DNA from: Streptomyces angustmyceticus
GTDB lineage: Bacteria > Actinomycetota > Actinomycetes > Streptomycetales > Streptomycetaceae
Direction of reading: 5' to 3'
Assembly (NCBI RefSeq): GCF_019933235.1
Contig: NZ_CP082945.1
Coordinates: 5,431,501-5,495,500, forward strand
DNA length: 64,000 nucleotides
Shown here: piece after piece, positions 32,134-40,398 of the stretch
Layout: every line of letters begins with the position of its first letter
Numbering within the stretch: position 1 is the first letter of the stretch
Notes under the pieces: model-generated
Database searches by the model: none
What the model was told of the DNA's origin: nothing
Seen by the model: only the letters and a program-made list of their open reading frames with translations
Program-made: the position numbers and the translations under genes

Positions 32134-32979
32134 ATGTCCCGCCATGTCGCGATCGTCACCGATTCCACGGCCTACTTGCCGCGGTCGGCGATCGAGCGTC
32201 ACCGCATCACGGCCGTTCCGCTGACCGTCGTCCTGGGGGACCAGGCCCTGGAAGAGGGCACCGAGATCTCCGCGAGATCCGTCGCCCAGGCGCTCCAGAA
32301 GCGCCGTGCCGTGACGACCTCCCGGCCCAGCCCCACGGTCTTCGCGGACACCTACCGCAAGGTCGCCGCGGCCGGCGCGAGCGGCATCGTCTCGCTCCAC
32401 CTCTCCTCGGAGATCTCCGGGACGTACGACGCGGCAGTACTGGCGGCCAAGGAGGCGCCGGTGCCCGTGCACGTCGTGGACACCGGGATGGTCGCGATGG
32501 CCCTCGGCTTCTGCGCCCTCGCCGCCGCGGAGACGGCGGAGGCGGGCGGAAACATCGACGAAGCGGTGGCCGCCGCGGAGAAGCGTGCCGCTGCCACCTC
32601 CGCCTACTTCTACGTCGACACCCTCGACTACCTGCGCCGGGGCGGACGCATCGGCACGGCCCAGGCGCTGCTGGGCTCCGCGCTCGCCGTCAAACCGCTC
32701 CTCCAGCTGGCCGACGGACGGATCGAGCTGCTGGAGAAGGTGCGTACCGCCTCCAAGGCCATCGCACGGCTCGAGGAGATCGCCGCGGAGCGGGCGGGCG
32801 AGGGCCAGGTCGATATCGCGGTCCACCATCTCGACGCGGCGGAGCGTGCGGATGCCCTGGCCCAGCGGCTCAGGGAGCGGGTGCCGGGGCTCAACGAGTT
32901 GCTGGTGAGCGAGGTGGGCGCGGTGATCGGCGCACACACGGGGCCGGGGCTGTTGGGGGTCGTGGTTTCGTCGCGGTGA
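32134..32979 (+). CDS. DegV family fatty-acid-binding protein
   Basis: DegV (FakB-like) proteins bind a fatty acid in a deep pocket; in Firmicutes they present it to the kinase FakA. The 281 residues show the family starts VAIVTDSTAYLP, VTTSRPSPTVFADTYRK (residues 60-76), LSSEISGTYDAA, VVDTGMVAMALG and YVDTLDYLRRGGRIG near residue 160. The partner is not in the window. Start ATG 32134 fits the family N-terminus exactly; the frame is open for another 168 bases upstream, but that part overlaps the promoter and has no similarity. ComEA follows about 110 bases downstream. Confidence 0.9.
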   Translation: MSRHVAIVTDSTAYLPRSAIERHRITAVPLTVVLGDQALEEGTEISARSVAQALQKRRAVTTSRPSPTVFADTYRKVAAAGASGIVSLHLSSEISGTYDAAVLAAKEAPVPVHVVDTGMVAMALGFCALAAAETAEAGGNIDEAVAAAEKRAAATSAYFYVDTLDYLRRGGRIGTAQALLGSALAVKPLLQLADGRIELLEKVRTASKAIARLEEIAAERAGEGQVDIAVHHLDAAERADALAQRLRERVPGLNELLVSEVGAVIGAHTGPGLLGVVVSSR

Positions 32980-33012
32980 GAGGGGCGGGCGATGGCCCTG
33001 TGGGTGACGGAG

Positions 33013-33039
33013 TTGTCCACAACTGGGGCTCTGTCCACC
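33013..33039 (+). promoter_or_regulatory. Two DnaA-box-like sites upstream of comEA
   Basis: TTGTCCACA at 33013-33021 matches the Streptomyces DnaA box consensus exactly, and CTGTCCACC at 33031-33039 matches it in part, in the same direction, 18 bases apart. They lie 50-80 bases before the comEA start. DnaA binding here is inference. Confidence 0.45.
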
Positions 33040-33091
33040 GGAATTGCGGCCGCTCGGCGAGATCTGCGCGAGGTGCTTAGCGTCGGGCGGT

Positions 33092-34363
33092 ATGAACTCG
33101 TCCCGATCTGACTGGGGGGTCGTTCCGGCCTCGTCAGTTGCTTCTGTTCCTTCGTCTTCGTCTTCGTCGGGTTTGCCGGTGGCTTTGGCCGGCTGGCCGG
33201 GGGCTTTGTTGGGCCTGCCGGGGGCGCCGCTGGTGGGGGCTTCCTTCGGGCCTCCGGCCTCCGCGGGCTCGGCCTCGGCCTCCGCCTCGGGCTCCCCGGG
33301 GTTCGGCTTTGCTGCGGCGCTGGACGGTCCGCCTGATCGCTCCGATCCCTTGGATTCCCCTGCCTCCCCCGGTTCTGCTGCCCCTTCGACTGCCCCTGCT
33401 CTCTCGGCCTCCGTTGGTTCCGCGGCGCCATCCGGTGTGGCGGGGCGGCGGGAGTGGGAGCGCGAGCGGGCGCGGGCTCGGATGGCGGCGATCTTCGGTG
33501 ACACGGGTACGGATGCGGGCGCGGGCCTGGGCCCGGGTGGGCCCGGGAGCACGGGGTCGGTGGCCGCATCCGGGGGTGGTCCGCCGCCCCCGGGGCACGA
33601 TCCGCCGGACGCGGGCCGACGGGAGCGGATGTGGCTCGCCGTACGCGAACGGCTGCCGCTCTGGGTGCAGTTACGGTGCGGCACCGACCCGAAGGCGCTC
33701 GCCGCACTGGTCCTGGTGCTTGTGCTGGCCGTGGGATTCGCCGTGCAGCACTTCTGGACCGGACGACCCGAACCGGTACGGGCACCGGCGGCCGAACGGC
33801 CCCCGGCGGCAGCCGACCGCGCGCCGCACTCACCGTCTCTGCCCTCGTCGTCCGCCGCCGGGCCGCCGCACGGCCCGCCGGGCGGTGCGGGGCGGCAGCT
33901 GGTCGTCGACGTCACGGGCAAGGTCCGGCACCCGGGAATTCACCGGATGCCGCCGGGGTCGCGGGTGATCGACGCCCTGCAGGCCGCGGGCGGGGTGCTG
34001 CGCGGAGCGAGCACCGGTGGGCTGAACCGGGCCCGCCTGCTGACCGACGGCGAACAGATCGTGGTCGGGGGCGGGGCTGGCGCAGGCGGTGGCGGGGGCT
34101 CTGCCGGCACTGCCGGTTCGGGGGCCGACGGGCCGGGAAGCGGGTCGCCGGGTGCCGGAGGCGGCCCGGCCGGACCGGTCAGCCTCAGTACGGCGAGCGA
34201 GCAGCAGCTCGACTCGCTCCCCGGAGTGGGTCCCGTCCTGGCCCGGCACATCGTCGAATTCCGCACTCAGCACGGCGGGTTCACTTCGGTGGACCAGCTC
34301 CGTCAGGTGACCGGTATCGGTGACCGCCGCTTCGCCGATCTGCGTCCCCTGGTGCAGCCATGA
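33092..34363 (+). CDS. comEA: ComEA-like DNA-binding competence protein
   Basis: ComEA binds double-stranded DNA outside the membrane during uptake in competent bacteria. Of 423 residues, the first 180 are Ser/Ala/Pro/Gly-rich. A transmembrane segment lies at about 205-223 (ALAALVLVLVLAVGFAVQHFW). A SLBB domain (LVVDVTGKVRHPGIHRMPPG, 269-328) and a helix-hairpin-helix domain (STASEQQLDSLPGVGPVLA, 366-423) follow, the normal ComEA order. Codon 194 (33671-33673) is TTA, read in Streptomyces only by the bldA tRNA. Start ATG 33092 has no binding site, but TAGCGT at 33078-33083 suggests a nearly leaderless mRNA; TTG 33044 is the other option. The stop overlaps the comEC start in ATGA. Confidence 0.88.
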   Translation: MNSSRSDWGVVPASSVASVPSSSSSSGLPVALAGWPGALLGLPGAPLVGASFGPPASAGSASASASGSPGFGFAAALDGPPDRSDPLDSPASPGSAAPSTAPALSASVGSAAPSGVAGRREWERERARARMAAIFGDTGTDAGAGLGPGGPGSTGSVAASGGGPPPPGHDPPDAGRRERMWLAVRERLPLWVQLRCGTDPKALAALVLVLVLAVGFAVQHFWTGRPEPVRAPAAERPPAAADRAPHSPSLPSSSAAGPPHGPPGGAGRQLVVDVTGKVRHPGIHRMPPGSRVIDALQAAGGVLRGASTGGLNRARLLTDGEQIVVGGGAGAGGGGGSAGTAGSGADGPGSGSPGAGGGPAGPVSLSTASEQQLDSLPGVGPVLARHIVEFRTQHGGFTSVDQLRQVTGIGDRRFADLRPLVQP

Positions 34364-37300
34364 CCGGTGCCCGCACCACCGTGCACGCCACGGCGCCGTC
34401 GCCCCACGGCTCCTCGGACCCCCATCAGGAGGGCCCGGCCGATCTGCGGCTCGTCGGGCCCGCGCTGGCCGCCTGGGCGGGCGCGGTGATCAGCCTGGGC
34501 GCCCCCGGTGGGGGAGTGGCGGCGGTCTGCGGCGTGGCAGTGGCGCTTGCGCTGGTCGCGTGGCGGATGGCGGTGGTCCGGCGCAGGGCGGAGCAGTGTG
34601 CTCCGGAGGGGGACGAGCGGCCCGACACCGCCCGGCCGGGGCTGCTCCGCCTCCGTCCCCGCTCGCCCCGTCGCTGGTCCTCCGGGGCGTTCCTGGCCCT
34701 GGCCGCGGTGCTGCTGTGCGCCGTGGCGGGGGCCGCGTCCGCGGCGCTGCATGCGTCGGACGTGCGGCGCGGACCGCTGCCGGATCTGGCGGAGCGCTAC
34801 GCAACGGTGAAGGCGGAGCTGGTGGTGACCGGCGACCCACGGTTGACCCGGCCCAAGGTGCGCGGATCGCAACGGACCCCGCCGGTACTGGTGTTCACGG
34901 CCGACGCCGTCCGGGTCACGGCGCCGGACGGTGCGGTCACCGCCGTACGCACCCCGGTGCTGGTGGTCGTGCAACAGCACGGAGGGGGTGACGAAGCACG
35001 TGGCACGGAAGGCGGCCAACAGCATGGTTCCGAGGCTCGCGGAGGGCTCTCGTCGGCATGGCGCGGGCTGTTGCCCTCGACGCGTATCCGGGTGGCGGCG
35101 CATGCGGCACCGCCCCTGTCGTCGGCCGACCAGGTTGCCGCCGTGCTCCGGGTCACCGGCACCGAGCCGCCGGTCGGAGCCGGTGCGCCGTCATCCCTCC
35201 AGCGGCTGGCCGGACACCTGCGCGCCGGACTGCGGGAGGCCACCGACGGGCTGCGTCCCGATGCCCGAGCCCTGTTGCCCGGACTCGTGGTGGGGGACAC
35301 CTCGCGCGTGCCGCCGGACCTCGACGACGCCTTTCGTGCCAGTGATCTGACGCATCTGCTGGCCGTCTCCGGCAGCAATCTGACCATTGTGCTCGCCCTG
35401 TTGATCGGGCCGCCCCACCTCGCCACGCGTGCCGAGCGCCGAGGGCTGGCACCACGCCTGGGCCTGTCGCTGCGCGGCACGGCCCTCATCGGCGGCACGC
35501 TCGCGCTCGCCTTCGTCGTGGTGTGCCGCCCGGACCCGAGCGTGCTGCGGGCCGCCGCCTGCGGCCTGATCACCCTGCTGGCGATCGGGACCGGACGCCG
35601 CCGCTCGCTGCTCCCCGCCCTCGCCGCCGCGGTCCTGTTGCTGGTGCTCTACGACCCTTGGCTCGCCCGTAGTTATGGCTTTCTGCTGTCCGTGCTGGCG
35701 ACCGGTGCGCTCCTGCTGCTCGCGCCGCGCTGGAGCGCCGCCCTTCAACGGCGCCGGGTGCCGCCCCGGATCGCCGAGGTGATCGCCGCAGCGGCCGCCG
35801 CCCAGGCGGTCTGTGCGCCGGTGGTCGCCGTGCTGGCGGCCCGGGTGGGCCTGGTCGCGGTGCCCTGCAACCTGCTGGCCGAAGTGGCCGTGGCCCCCGC
35901 GACGGTGCTGGGCTTCGCTGCCCTCGCCCTCGCCCCGGTCGCGATGCCGGTCGCCCAGGGGCTGGCGTGGTGCGCGGGCTGGCCGGCCGTGTGGATCGCC
36001 GGTGTCGCCCGTACGGGGGCGGCGCTGCCCGGGGCGGAATTCGACTGGCCGGACGGCTGGGCCGGCGGGCTGATGCTGGCGGCTGCCACGGTGGCCGTGG
36101 TGCCGGTCGTCCGAAGGGTGCTCCGGCGTCCCTGGCTGTGCGTGCTGTGTGCGCTGGCTGTGATCCTGGCGGTGTGCCGCCCCGCCCCGTTCACCCGTGT
36201 CCTCACCGGCTGGCCGCCGCCGGGGTGGCGGGCCGTGGTCTGTGATGTGGGGCAGGGCGACGGTCTGGTGCTGGCGGCCGGGGACGGTACGGCGCTGGTG
36301 GTGGACACCGGGCCCGAGCCCCACGCCATCGACCGCTGCCTCACCGACCTGGGCATCCGCCGTATCCCGCTCCTCGTACTGACCCACTTCCACGCAGACC
36401 ATGTGGACGGGCTCCCGGGGGCGCTCCGTGGCCGTGCGGTCGGTGCGATCGAGACTACGACGCTGCAGGATCCCCCGGGGCAGGCGCAGTTCGTGCGCGG
36501 TACGGCTGCGGCGGCCCGGGTGCCGATCGTCCGCGCCGAACCGGGGGAGCGGCGGCGCCTGGGCCCTCTCACCTGGGAGGTTCTGTGGCCGCCGGCTCCG
36601 CCCGTTCCACCCACGTCGCCTGACCTCCCGAGCCCCGGCAGCCCCGGAGACCCCACCGCCCCCGACAGCCCACCGGCCGATCCCGACGCCCTCGACGGCC
36701 CCAACGACGCCAGCGTGACCTTGCTCGTCCGTACAGGCGGGCTGACCCTCCTGCTGCTGGGCGACCTCGAACCACCCGCACAGCGCGCGCTGTTGGCGGC
36801 TCACCCGGAGCTGGGCGACGTCGATGTCCTGAAGGTGGCACACCATGGCTCCGCCTACCAGGACCCACCGCTGCTGCATCGGCTGGCGCCACGCCTGGCA
36901 TTGATCTCCTGCGGTACGGGCAATCCGTACGGCCATCCGGCGCCCCGCACCATCGCGGCGCTGCGCGCCCAGGGCGCCCGAGTGCTCAGGACGGACACCG
37001 ACGGATCGATTGCGATCCTCGGCACCACGGCTCGGCTGTCGGCAACGGTCAACGGCCATCGCTCCCGGCCCGGCCCGGCCGACGACCGGAGAGCCCGGCC
37101 CCGTCCGGCCGAGGGACGTCCGGCCGACGGTCGCCGAGTCGGTAGTCGTCCAGCAGGTGGTGGTCGGTTCGGACGCCGCCGGTTCGGATGCCGCCGAGTC
37201 GGACGCCCCGGAGTCGGACGCCGCCCAGGTGGATGTCGGCGGGCCGGTGGCTGGCGACCGCTCGCCCGCCGAGTCGGGATACGCGGGCCCGGCCGTCGGT

Positions 37301-37449
37301 GCTCGGGGGCCTGTTCCCGCGGTCCGCCTGCTGATGGCCGCTGCCGGCAAGTCCGCCGGCAGTCCGCCTGCTGTCGGCCGCTGTCGGCGAGCCACAACCT
37401 CGGATACGCCTGTTCCGGACCACGGAGGCGCCTAACCCCTGCTCTATAG
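34360..37449 (+). CDS. comEC: ComEC/Rec2 family DNA-uptake channel protein
   Basis: ComEC forms the membrane channel for single-stranded DNA in natural transformation. The predicted 1029 residues include N-terminal hydrophobic segments, the competence membrane domain at about residues 300-560 (LLAVSGSNLTIVLALL, SYGFLLSVLATGALLLLAPRW) and a metallo-beta-lactamase domain from about 627 (CDVGQGDGLVLAAGDG, LTHFHADHVDGLPG, VLKVAHHGSAYQDP). The start ATG overlaps the comEA stop. After about residue 900 the sequence becomes an Arg/Gly/Cys-rich tail with weak third-position GC, while the +1 frame (ending TAA 37435) has strong third-position GC, so a frameshift near 37065-37082 is likely. Natural competence is not established in Streptomyces. 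Confidence 0.9.
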   Translation: MTGARTTVHATAPSPHGSSDPHQEGPADLRLVGPALAAWAGAVISLGAPGGGVAAVCGVAVALALVAWRMAVVRRRAEQCAPEGDERPDTARPGLLRLRPRSPRRWSSGAFLALAAVLLCAVAGAASAALHASDVRRGPLPDLAERYATVKAELVVTGDPRLTRPKVRGSQRTPPVLVFTADAVRVTAPDGAVTAVRTPVLVVVQQHGGGDEARGTEGGQQHGSEARGGLSSAWRGLLPSTRIRVAAHAAPPLSSADQVAAVLRVTGTEPPVGAGAPSSLQRLAGHLRAGLREATDGLRPDARALLPGLVVGDTSRVPPDLDDAFRASDLTHLLAVSGSNLTIVLALLIGPPHLATRAERRGLAPRLGLSLRGTALIGGTLALAFVVVCRPDPSVLRAAACGLITLLAIGTGRRRSLLPALAAAVLLLVLYDPWLARSYGFLLSVLATGALLLLAPRWSAALQRRRVPPRIAEVIAAAAAAQAVCAPVVAVLAARVGLVAVPCNLLAEVAVAPATVLGFAALALAPVAMPVAQGLAWCAGWPAVWIAGVARTGAALPGAEFDWPDGWAGGLMLAAATVAVVPVVRRVLRRPWLCVLCALAVILAVCRPAPFTRVLTGWPPPGWRAVVCDVGQGDGLVLAAGDGTALVVDTGPEPHAIDRCLTDLGIRRIPLLVLTHFHADHVDGLPGALRGRAVGAIETTTLQDPPGQAQFVRGTAAAARVPIVRAEPGERRRLGPLTWEVLWPPAPPVPPTSPDLPSPGSPGDPTAPDSPPADPDALDGPNDASVTLLVRTGGLTLLLLGDLEPPAQRALLAAHPELGDVDVLKVAHHGSAYQDPPLLHRLAPRLALISCGTGNPYGHPAPRTIAALRAQGARVLRTDTDGSIAILGTTARLSATVNGHRSRPGPADDRRARPRPAEGRPADGRRVGSRPAGGGRFGRRRFGCRRVGRPGVGRRPGGCRRAGGWRPLARRVGIRGPGRRCSGACSRGPPADGRCRQVRRQSACCRPLSASHNLGYACSGPRRRLTPAL

Positions 37450-37982
37450 ACTCCAGAAGGTGAGGATGAGTGAGGGCAGGCGTCGGGTGGGGCGTGCTCT
37501 GCTGCCTGACGCCGGCCGGGCTCGACGGGGACGGGCCGCTGTCCACCGCTCGGCCGGCTGCCTCGTGCCGGTTGTCGGCGATCGGCTTGGACGAGCGACG
37601 GCAGGCGCCGGCCCGAGCCGGGATCGTGCGCTCAACTCCCGGCACGCGGGCCGGTGTCCGGCTGGCACGACTGCCGGAGCGGATCACCCTCGGGAACGTC
37701 GTCGCGCGTTCGAGGGCGCCGAAGACGCCTTCCGGTGTTTCGAGATTCGTCGGCGCGGAGTTGGTGCCGGGGTGTCCGGGAGGAAGTACGGGTGGCCGTG
37801 CGGCCTCACCACAGCGATGCGCAGGGACGAGCCGGCCTGGCGACTGGCCTGCAGACCGGCCTGGAGGCCGCCCTGGCGACGTGGGTTGGCCGCGCAGACC
37901 ACCGCCGGCCTGATGGCCGCCACCTCGCCTCGGCAACGGAACGGAACCGTCGCCGGTTCGCCTCGGAAAGGATCCCCCTCTG
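37450..37982. other. Gap between comEC and the NAT gene without supported gene
   Basis: Several open frames exist on both strands, but none has a family resemblance, a clear binding site or consistent third-position GC. GTGAGGATGAGTG near 37460 resembles a start region but opens into a frame of random composition. A degenerate remnant of a gene is possible. Confidence 0.5.
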
Positions 37983-38777
37983 ATGGATGCCGCTGCCGCT
38001 GACGCCTACCTCGCCCGGATCGGTGCGACCCGCCCCACGTCGCCCGACGCCGGGGCGCTACGGGCGCTGCACCTCGCTCACCTGCGTTCCGTCCCCTTCG
38101 AGAACCTGTCCGTCCACCTCGGTGAAGAGATCGTGCTCGCGGAACAGCCGGTGCTGGACAAGATCGTCCGCGCCCGGCGGGGCGGCTTCTGCTACGAGCT
38201 CAACGGTGCTTTCGCCCTGCTCCTGGGTGCGCTCGGATACGAGGTCGAGCTGCTCGCCGCCCGTGTGTTCGGCGCGGACGGTCTCGGGATTCCGTACGAC
38301 CACCTCGCACTGCGCGTACAGACGCCGAGCGGACCGTGGCTCGCGGACATCGGCTTCGGCAGGAACAGCCACTTTCCGCTGCGCTGGGACAACCGTGCCG
38401 AGCAGGCCGATCCTGCTGGGGTGTTCCGGATCGAGGAGACGGGCGAGGGAGACCTCGACATCCTGCGGGACGGCGAACCGCAGTACCGGCTTGAACAACG
38501 GCCGCGTGCCTACGCGGATTTCGAGGCCGGATGCTGGTGGCACCGGACCTCGCCCAAGTCGCACTTCACCCAGTCCCTGGTGTGCTCACGGCTGACCGGG
38601 ACCGGACGGGTGACGCTCACCGGGCGCACGCTCGTGACCACCGGGGCGGACGGTGCACGGGAGGAGCGTCAGGTGGGCGGGGACGAGGTTCTCGCCGTGT
38701 ACCGGGAGCACTTCGGGATTGTTCTGGAGCGGGAGCCCGAGGTCGGCGCGGCCTGGCGGGGTACGGGCGCCCGGTAG
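37983..38777 (+). CDS. nat: Arylamine N-acetyltransferase
   Basis: NAT transfers acetyl from acetyl-CoA to arylamines and hydrazides by a Cys thioester. All three catalytic residues are at canonical positions: Cys70 in RRGGFCYELN, His107 in PYDHLAL and Asp122 in WLADIGFG. Length 264 is typical. The N-terminus YLARIGATRPTSPDAGALRALHLAHLRSVPFENL is the usual first domain. Start ATG 37983 has GAAAGG about 12 bases upstream. In actinobacteria some NATs make amide bonds in polyketides (RifF type), but no such cluster is here, so a detoxification or housekeeping role is more likely. Confidence 0.95.
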   Translation: MDAAAADAYLARIGATRPTSPDAGALRALHLAHLRSVPFENLSVHLGEEIVLAEQPVLDKIVRARRGGFCYELNGAFALLLGALGYEVELLAARVFGADGLGIPYDHLALRVQTPSGPWLADIGFGRNSHFPLRWDNRAEQADPAGVFRIEETGEGDLDILRDGEPQYRLEQRPRAYADFEAGCWWHRTSPKSHFTQSLVCSRLTGTGRVTLTGRTLVTTGADGAREERQVGGDEVLAVYREHFGIVLEREPEVGAAWRGTGAR

Positions 38778-38797
38778 CGGAACTCGGCCCCGCAGCC

Positions 38798-38962
38798 CTG
38801 GTAGACCTGTGGGCCCCGCAGCCCCGTCAGCCCTGTGGCTTCCGCAGCCCCGTAGCCCCGGCAGTGCTGTGGCTTCCGCAGCTCCGTGGCTCCGGAGGCC
38901 CGTGGATTCCGCAGGCCCGGTGGCTCCGGCAGCCCCGTGGGTTTCGCAGCCGCCGCGGCCCG
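38798..38962. repeat. Degenerate tandem repeat between convergent genes
   Basis: The motif GTGGCTTCCGCAG and variants recur through this stretch (perfectly at 38835-38847 and 38869-38881, 34 bases apart), with CCCCGT/CTCCGTGG spacers. It fills the space between the ends of the NAT gene and the minus-strand small gene. On the minus strand it reads as Gly-x-x triplets, but no gene can be defended. Confidence 0.7.
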
Positions 38963-38965
38963 GCG

Positions 38966-39232
38966 TTACTCGGACTCGCGCCAGCCCTCGTACTCGGCCG
39001 CGAGGTCGTCCAGTTGCGCGGGGTCGTGGGCGGCGTCCCGGTCTTCGACCACCACCAGCCACTGGGCGTCCTCGGCGTCGTCCTCACCGGCCAGGGCGTC
39101 CCGTACGAGCTGGGGCTCCTCGGCGACCCCGAAGCGTTCGGTCAGGGCCTCGGCCACCTCCTCCGCGGCGTCGCGGTCGGGCAGTACCAGTACATGTCGT
39201 ACGTGTGGTGGGTGTGGGGCAGCGTCATTCAC
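38966..39232 (-). CDS. Small acidic protein, 88 residues, unknown function
   Basis: The product reads VNDAAPHPPHVRHVLVLPDR and continues with DAAEEVAEALTERFGVAEEPQLV, strongly acidic, with strand-helix-strand features (VRHVLVLPD, AQWLVVVED) that suggest a small alpha/beta domain. GTG 39232 follows GGCGGG; the frame extends 31 codons further but without a good start. The long forward-strand frame over the same bases is a shadow in front of holA. No family recognised. Confidence 0.65.
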   Translation of the reverse strand: MNDAAPHPPHVRHVLVLPDRDAAEEVAEALTERFGVAEEPQLVRDALAGEDDAEDAQWLVVVEDRDAAHDPAQLDDLAAEYEGWRESE

Positions 39233-39414
39233 CCCGCCATTGTCCGACAGGGGGAGGATGCTCCGAACCGGCAGGGGCCCCGGTGGGGCGGGGGCCCGAG
39301 TGCTGCAGACGCTCCGGTCCGGCAAGGTGTCCCGGCGCGGGCCGGGCGGGGACGCTGAGCTGGGGCGGGTTGGGCCGGGCGGGGCTGTCAGTGGGGCGTG
39401 GGATGCTGGACGCG

Positions 39415-40398
39415 ATGGCCAGGAAGACAGCTCAAGACGACCCGCTCGCCCCCGTCACGATCGCGGTGGGCCAGGAGGACCTGCTGCTGGACCGCGCGGT
39501 GCAGCAGGTGGTGGCGGCTGCCCGGGCGGCGGATGCGGACACCGATGTGCGCGACCTCACTCCCGAACAGCTCCAGCCCGGCACCTTGGCCGAGCTGACC
39601 AGCCCCTCGCTCTTCGCGGAGCGCAAGGTCGTCGTGGTGCGCTCCGCCCAGGATCTCTCCGCGGACACCATCAAGGACGTCAAGGCGTATCTCGGCTCGC
39701 CCGCAGAGGAGATCACGCTGGTGCTGCTGCACGCCGGCGGCGCCAAGGGGAAGGGCCTGCTGGACGCGGCCCGCAAGGCCGGGGCGCGGGAAGTGGCCTG
39801 CCCCAAGATGACCAAGCCGGCCGACCGGCTGGCCTTCGTACGGGGCGAGTTCCGTGCGACGGGGCGTTCGGCGACGCCCGAGGCCTGCCAGTCGCTGGTC
39901 GACGCGATCGGCAGCGATCTGCGTGAGCTGGCCTCGGCCTGCTCGCAGCTCGCCGCCGACGTCGAGGGCACCATCGACGAGGCCGTCGTCGCGCGCTACT
40001 ACACGGGGCGGGCCGAGGCGTCGAGCTTCACCGTCGCGGACCGTGCCGTCGAGGGCCGGGCCGCCGAGGCGCTGGAGGCCCTCCGCTGGGCGATCGCCAC
40101 CGGCGTCGCCCCCGTCATGATCACCAGCGCACTCGCCCAGGGCGTCCGCGCCATCGGCAAGCTGGCCTCCGCCCCGCGCGGCGCCCGTCCCGGCGACCTC
40201 GCCCGCGATTTGGGCATGCCGCCCTGGAAGATCGACCGGGTGCGGCAGCAGATGCGCGGCTGGTCGGCGGACGGCGTGGCCACGGCGCTGCGCGCGGTGG
40301 CGGCGGCCGACGCCGGGGTGAAGGGCGGCGGTGACGATCCGGAGTACGCCCTGGAGAAGGCCGTCGTGGCGATTGCTCGCGCGGCCCGCTCGCGGTGA
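39415..40398 (+). CDS. holA: DNA polymerase III subunit delta
   Basis: The delta subunit opens the sliding clamp as part of the clamp loader. The 327-residue product has the family N-terminus (PLAPVTIAVGQEDLLLDRAVQQVV), SPSLFAERKVVVVRSAQDLS, LVLLHAGGAKGKGLLDAARK, and the C-terminal collar FTVADRAVEGRAAEALEALRWA ending with PEYALEKAVVAIARAAR. ATG 39415 and ATG 39403 are both in frame; GATGCT at 39402-39407 seven bases before 39415 looks like a -10 box and favours a leaderless start at 39415. The long open frame upstream is a shadow of the small minus-strand gene and repeats. Confidence 0.93.
   Translation: MARKTAQDDPLAPVTIAVGQEDLLLDRAVQQVVAAARAADADTDVRDLTPEQLQPGTLAELTSPSLFAERKVVVVRSAQDLSADTIKDVKAYLGSPAEEITLVLLHAGGAKGKGLLDAARKAGAREVACPKMTKPADRLAFVRGEFRATGRSATPEACQSLVDAIGSDLRELASACSQLAADVEGTIDEAVVARYYTGRAEASSFTVADRAVEGRAAEALEALRWAIATGVAPVMITSALAQGVRAIGKLASAPRGARPGDLARDLGMPPWKIDRVRQQMRGWSADGVATALRAVAAADAGVKGGGDDPEYALEKAVVAIARAARSR

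Noticed and set aside
35191..37395. Open frame antisense to comEC
   Set aside because: No domain and no start signals; comEC on the plus strand is clear by motif.
38586..39062. Collagen-like Gly-x-x protein on the minus strand
   Set aside because: The Gly-x-x pattern comes from the short DNA repeat. The frame overlaps the NAT gene and has no start signal.
38653..39414. N-terminal extension of the holA frame
   Set aside because: It would be antisense to the small acidic gene and cross the repeat array. The delta subunit starts at 39415.
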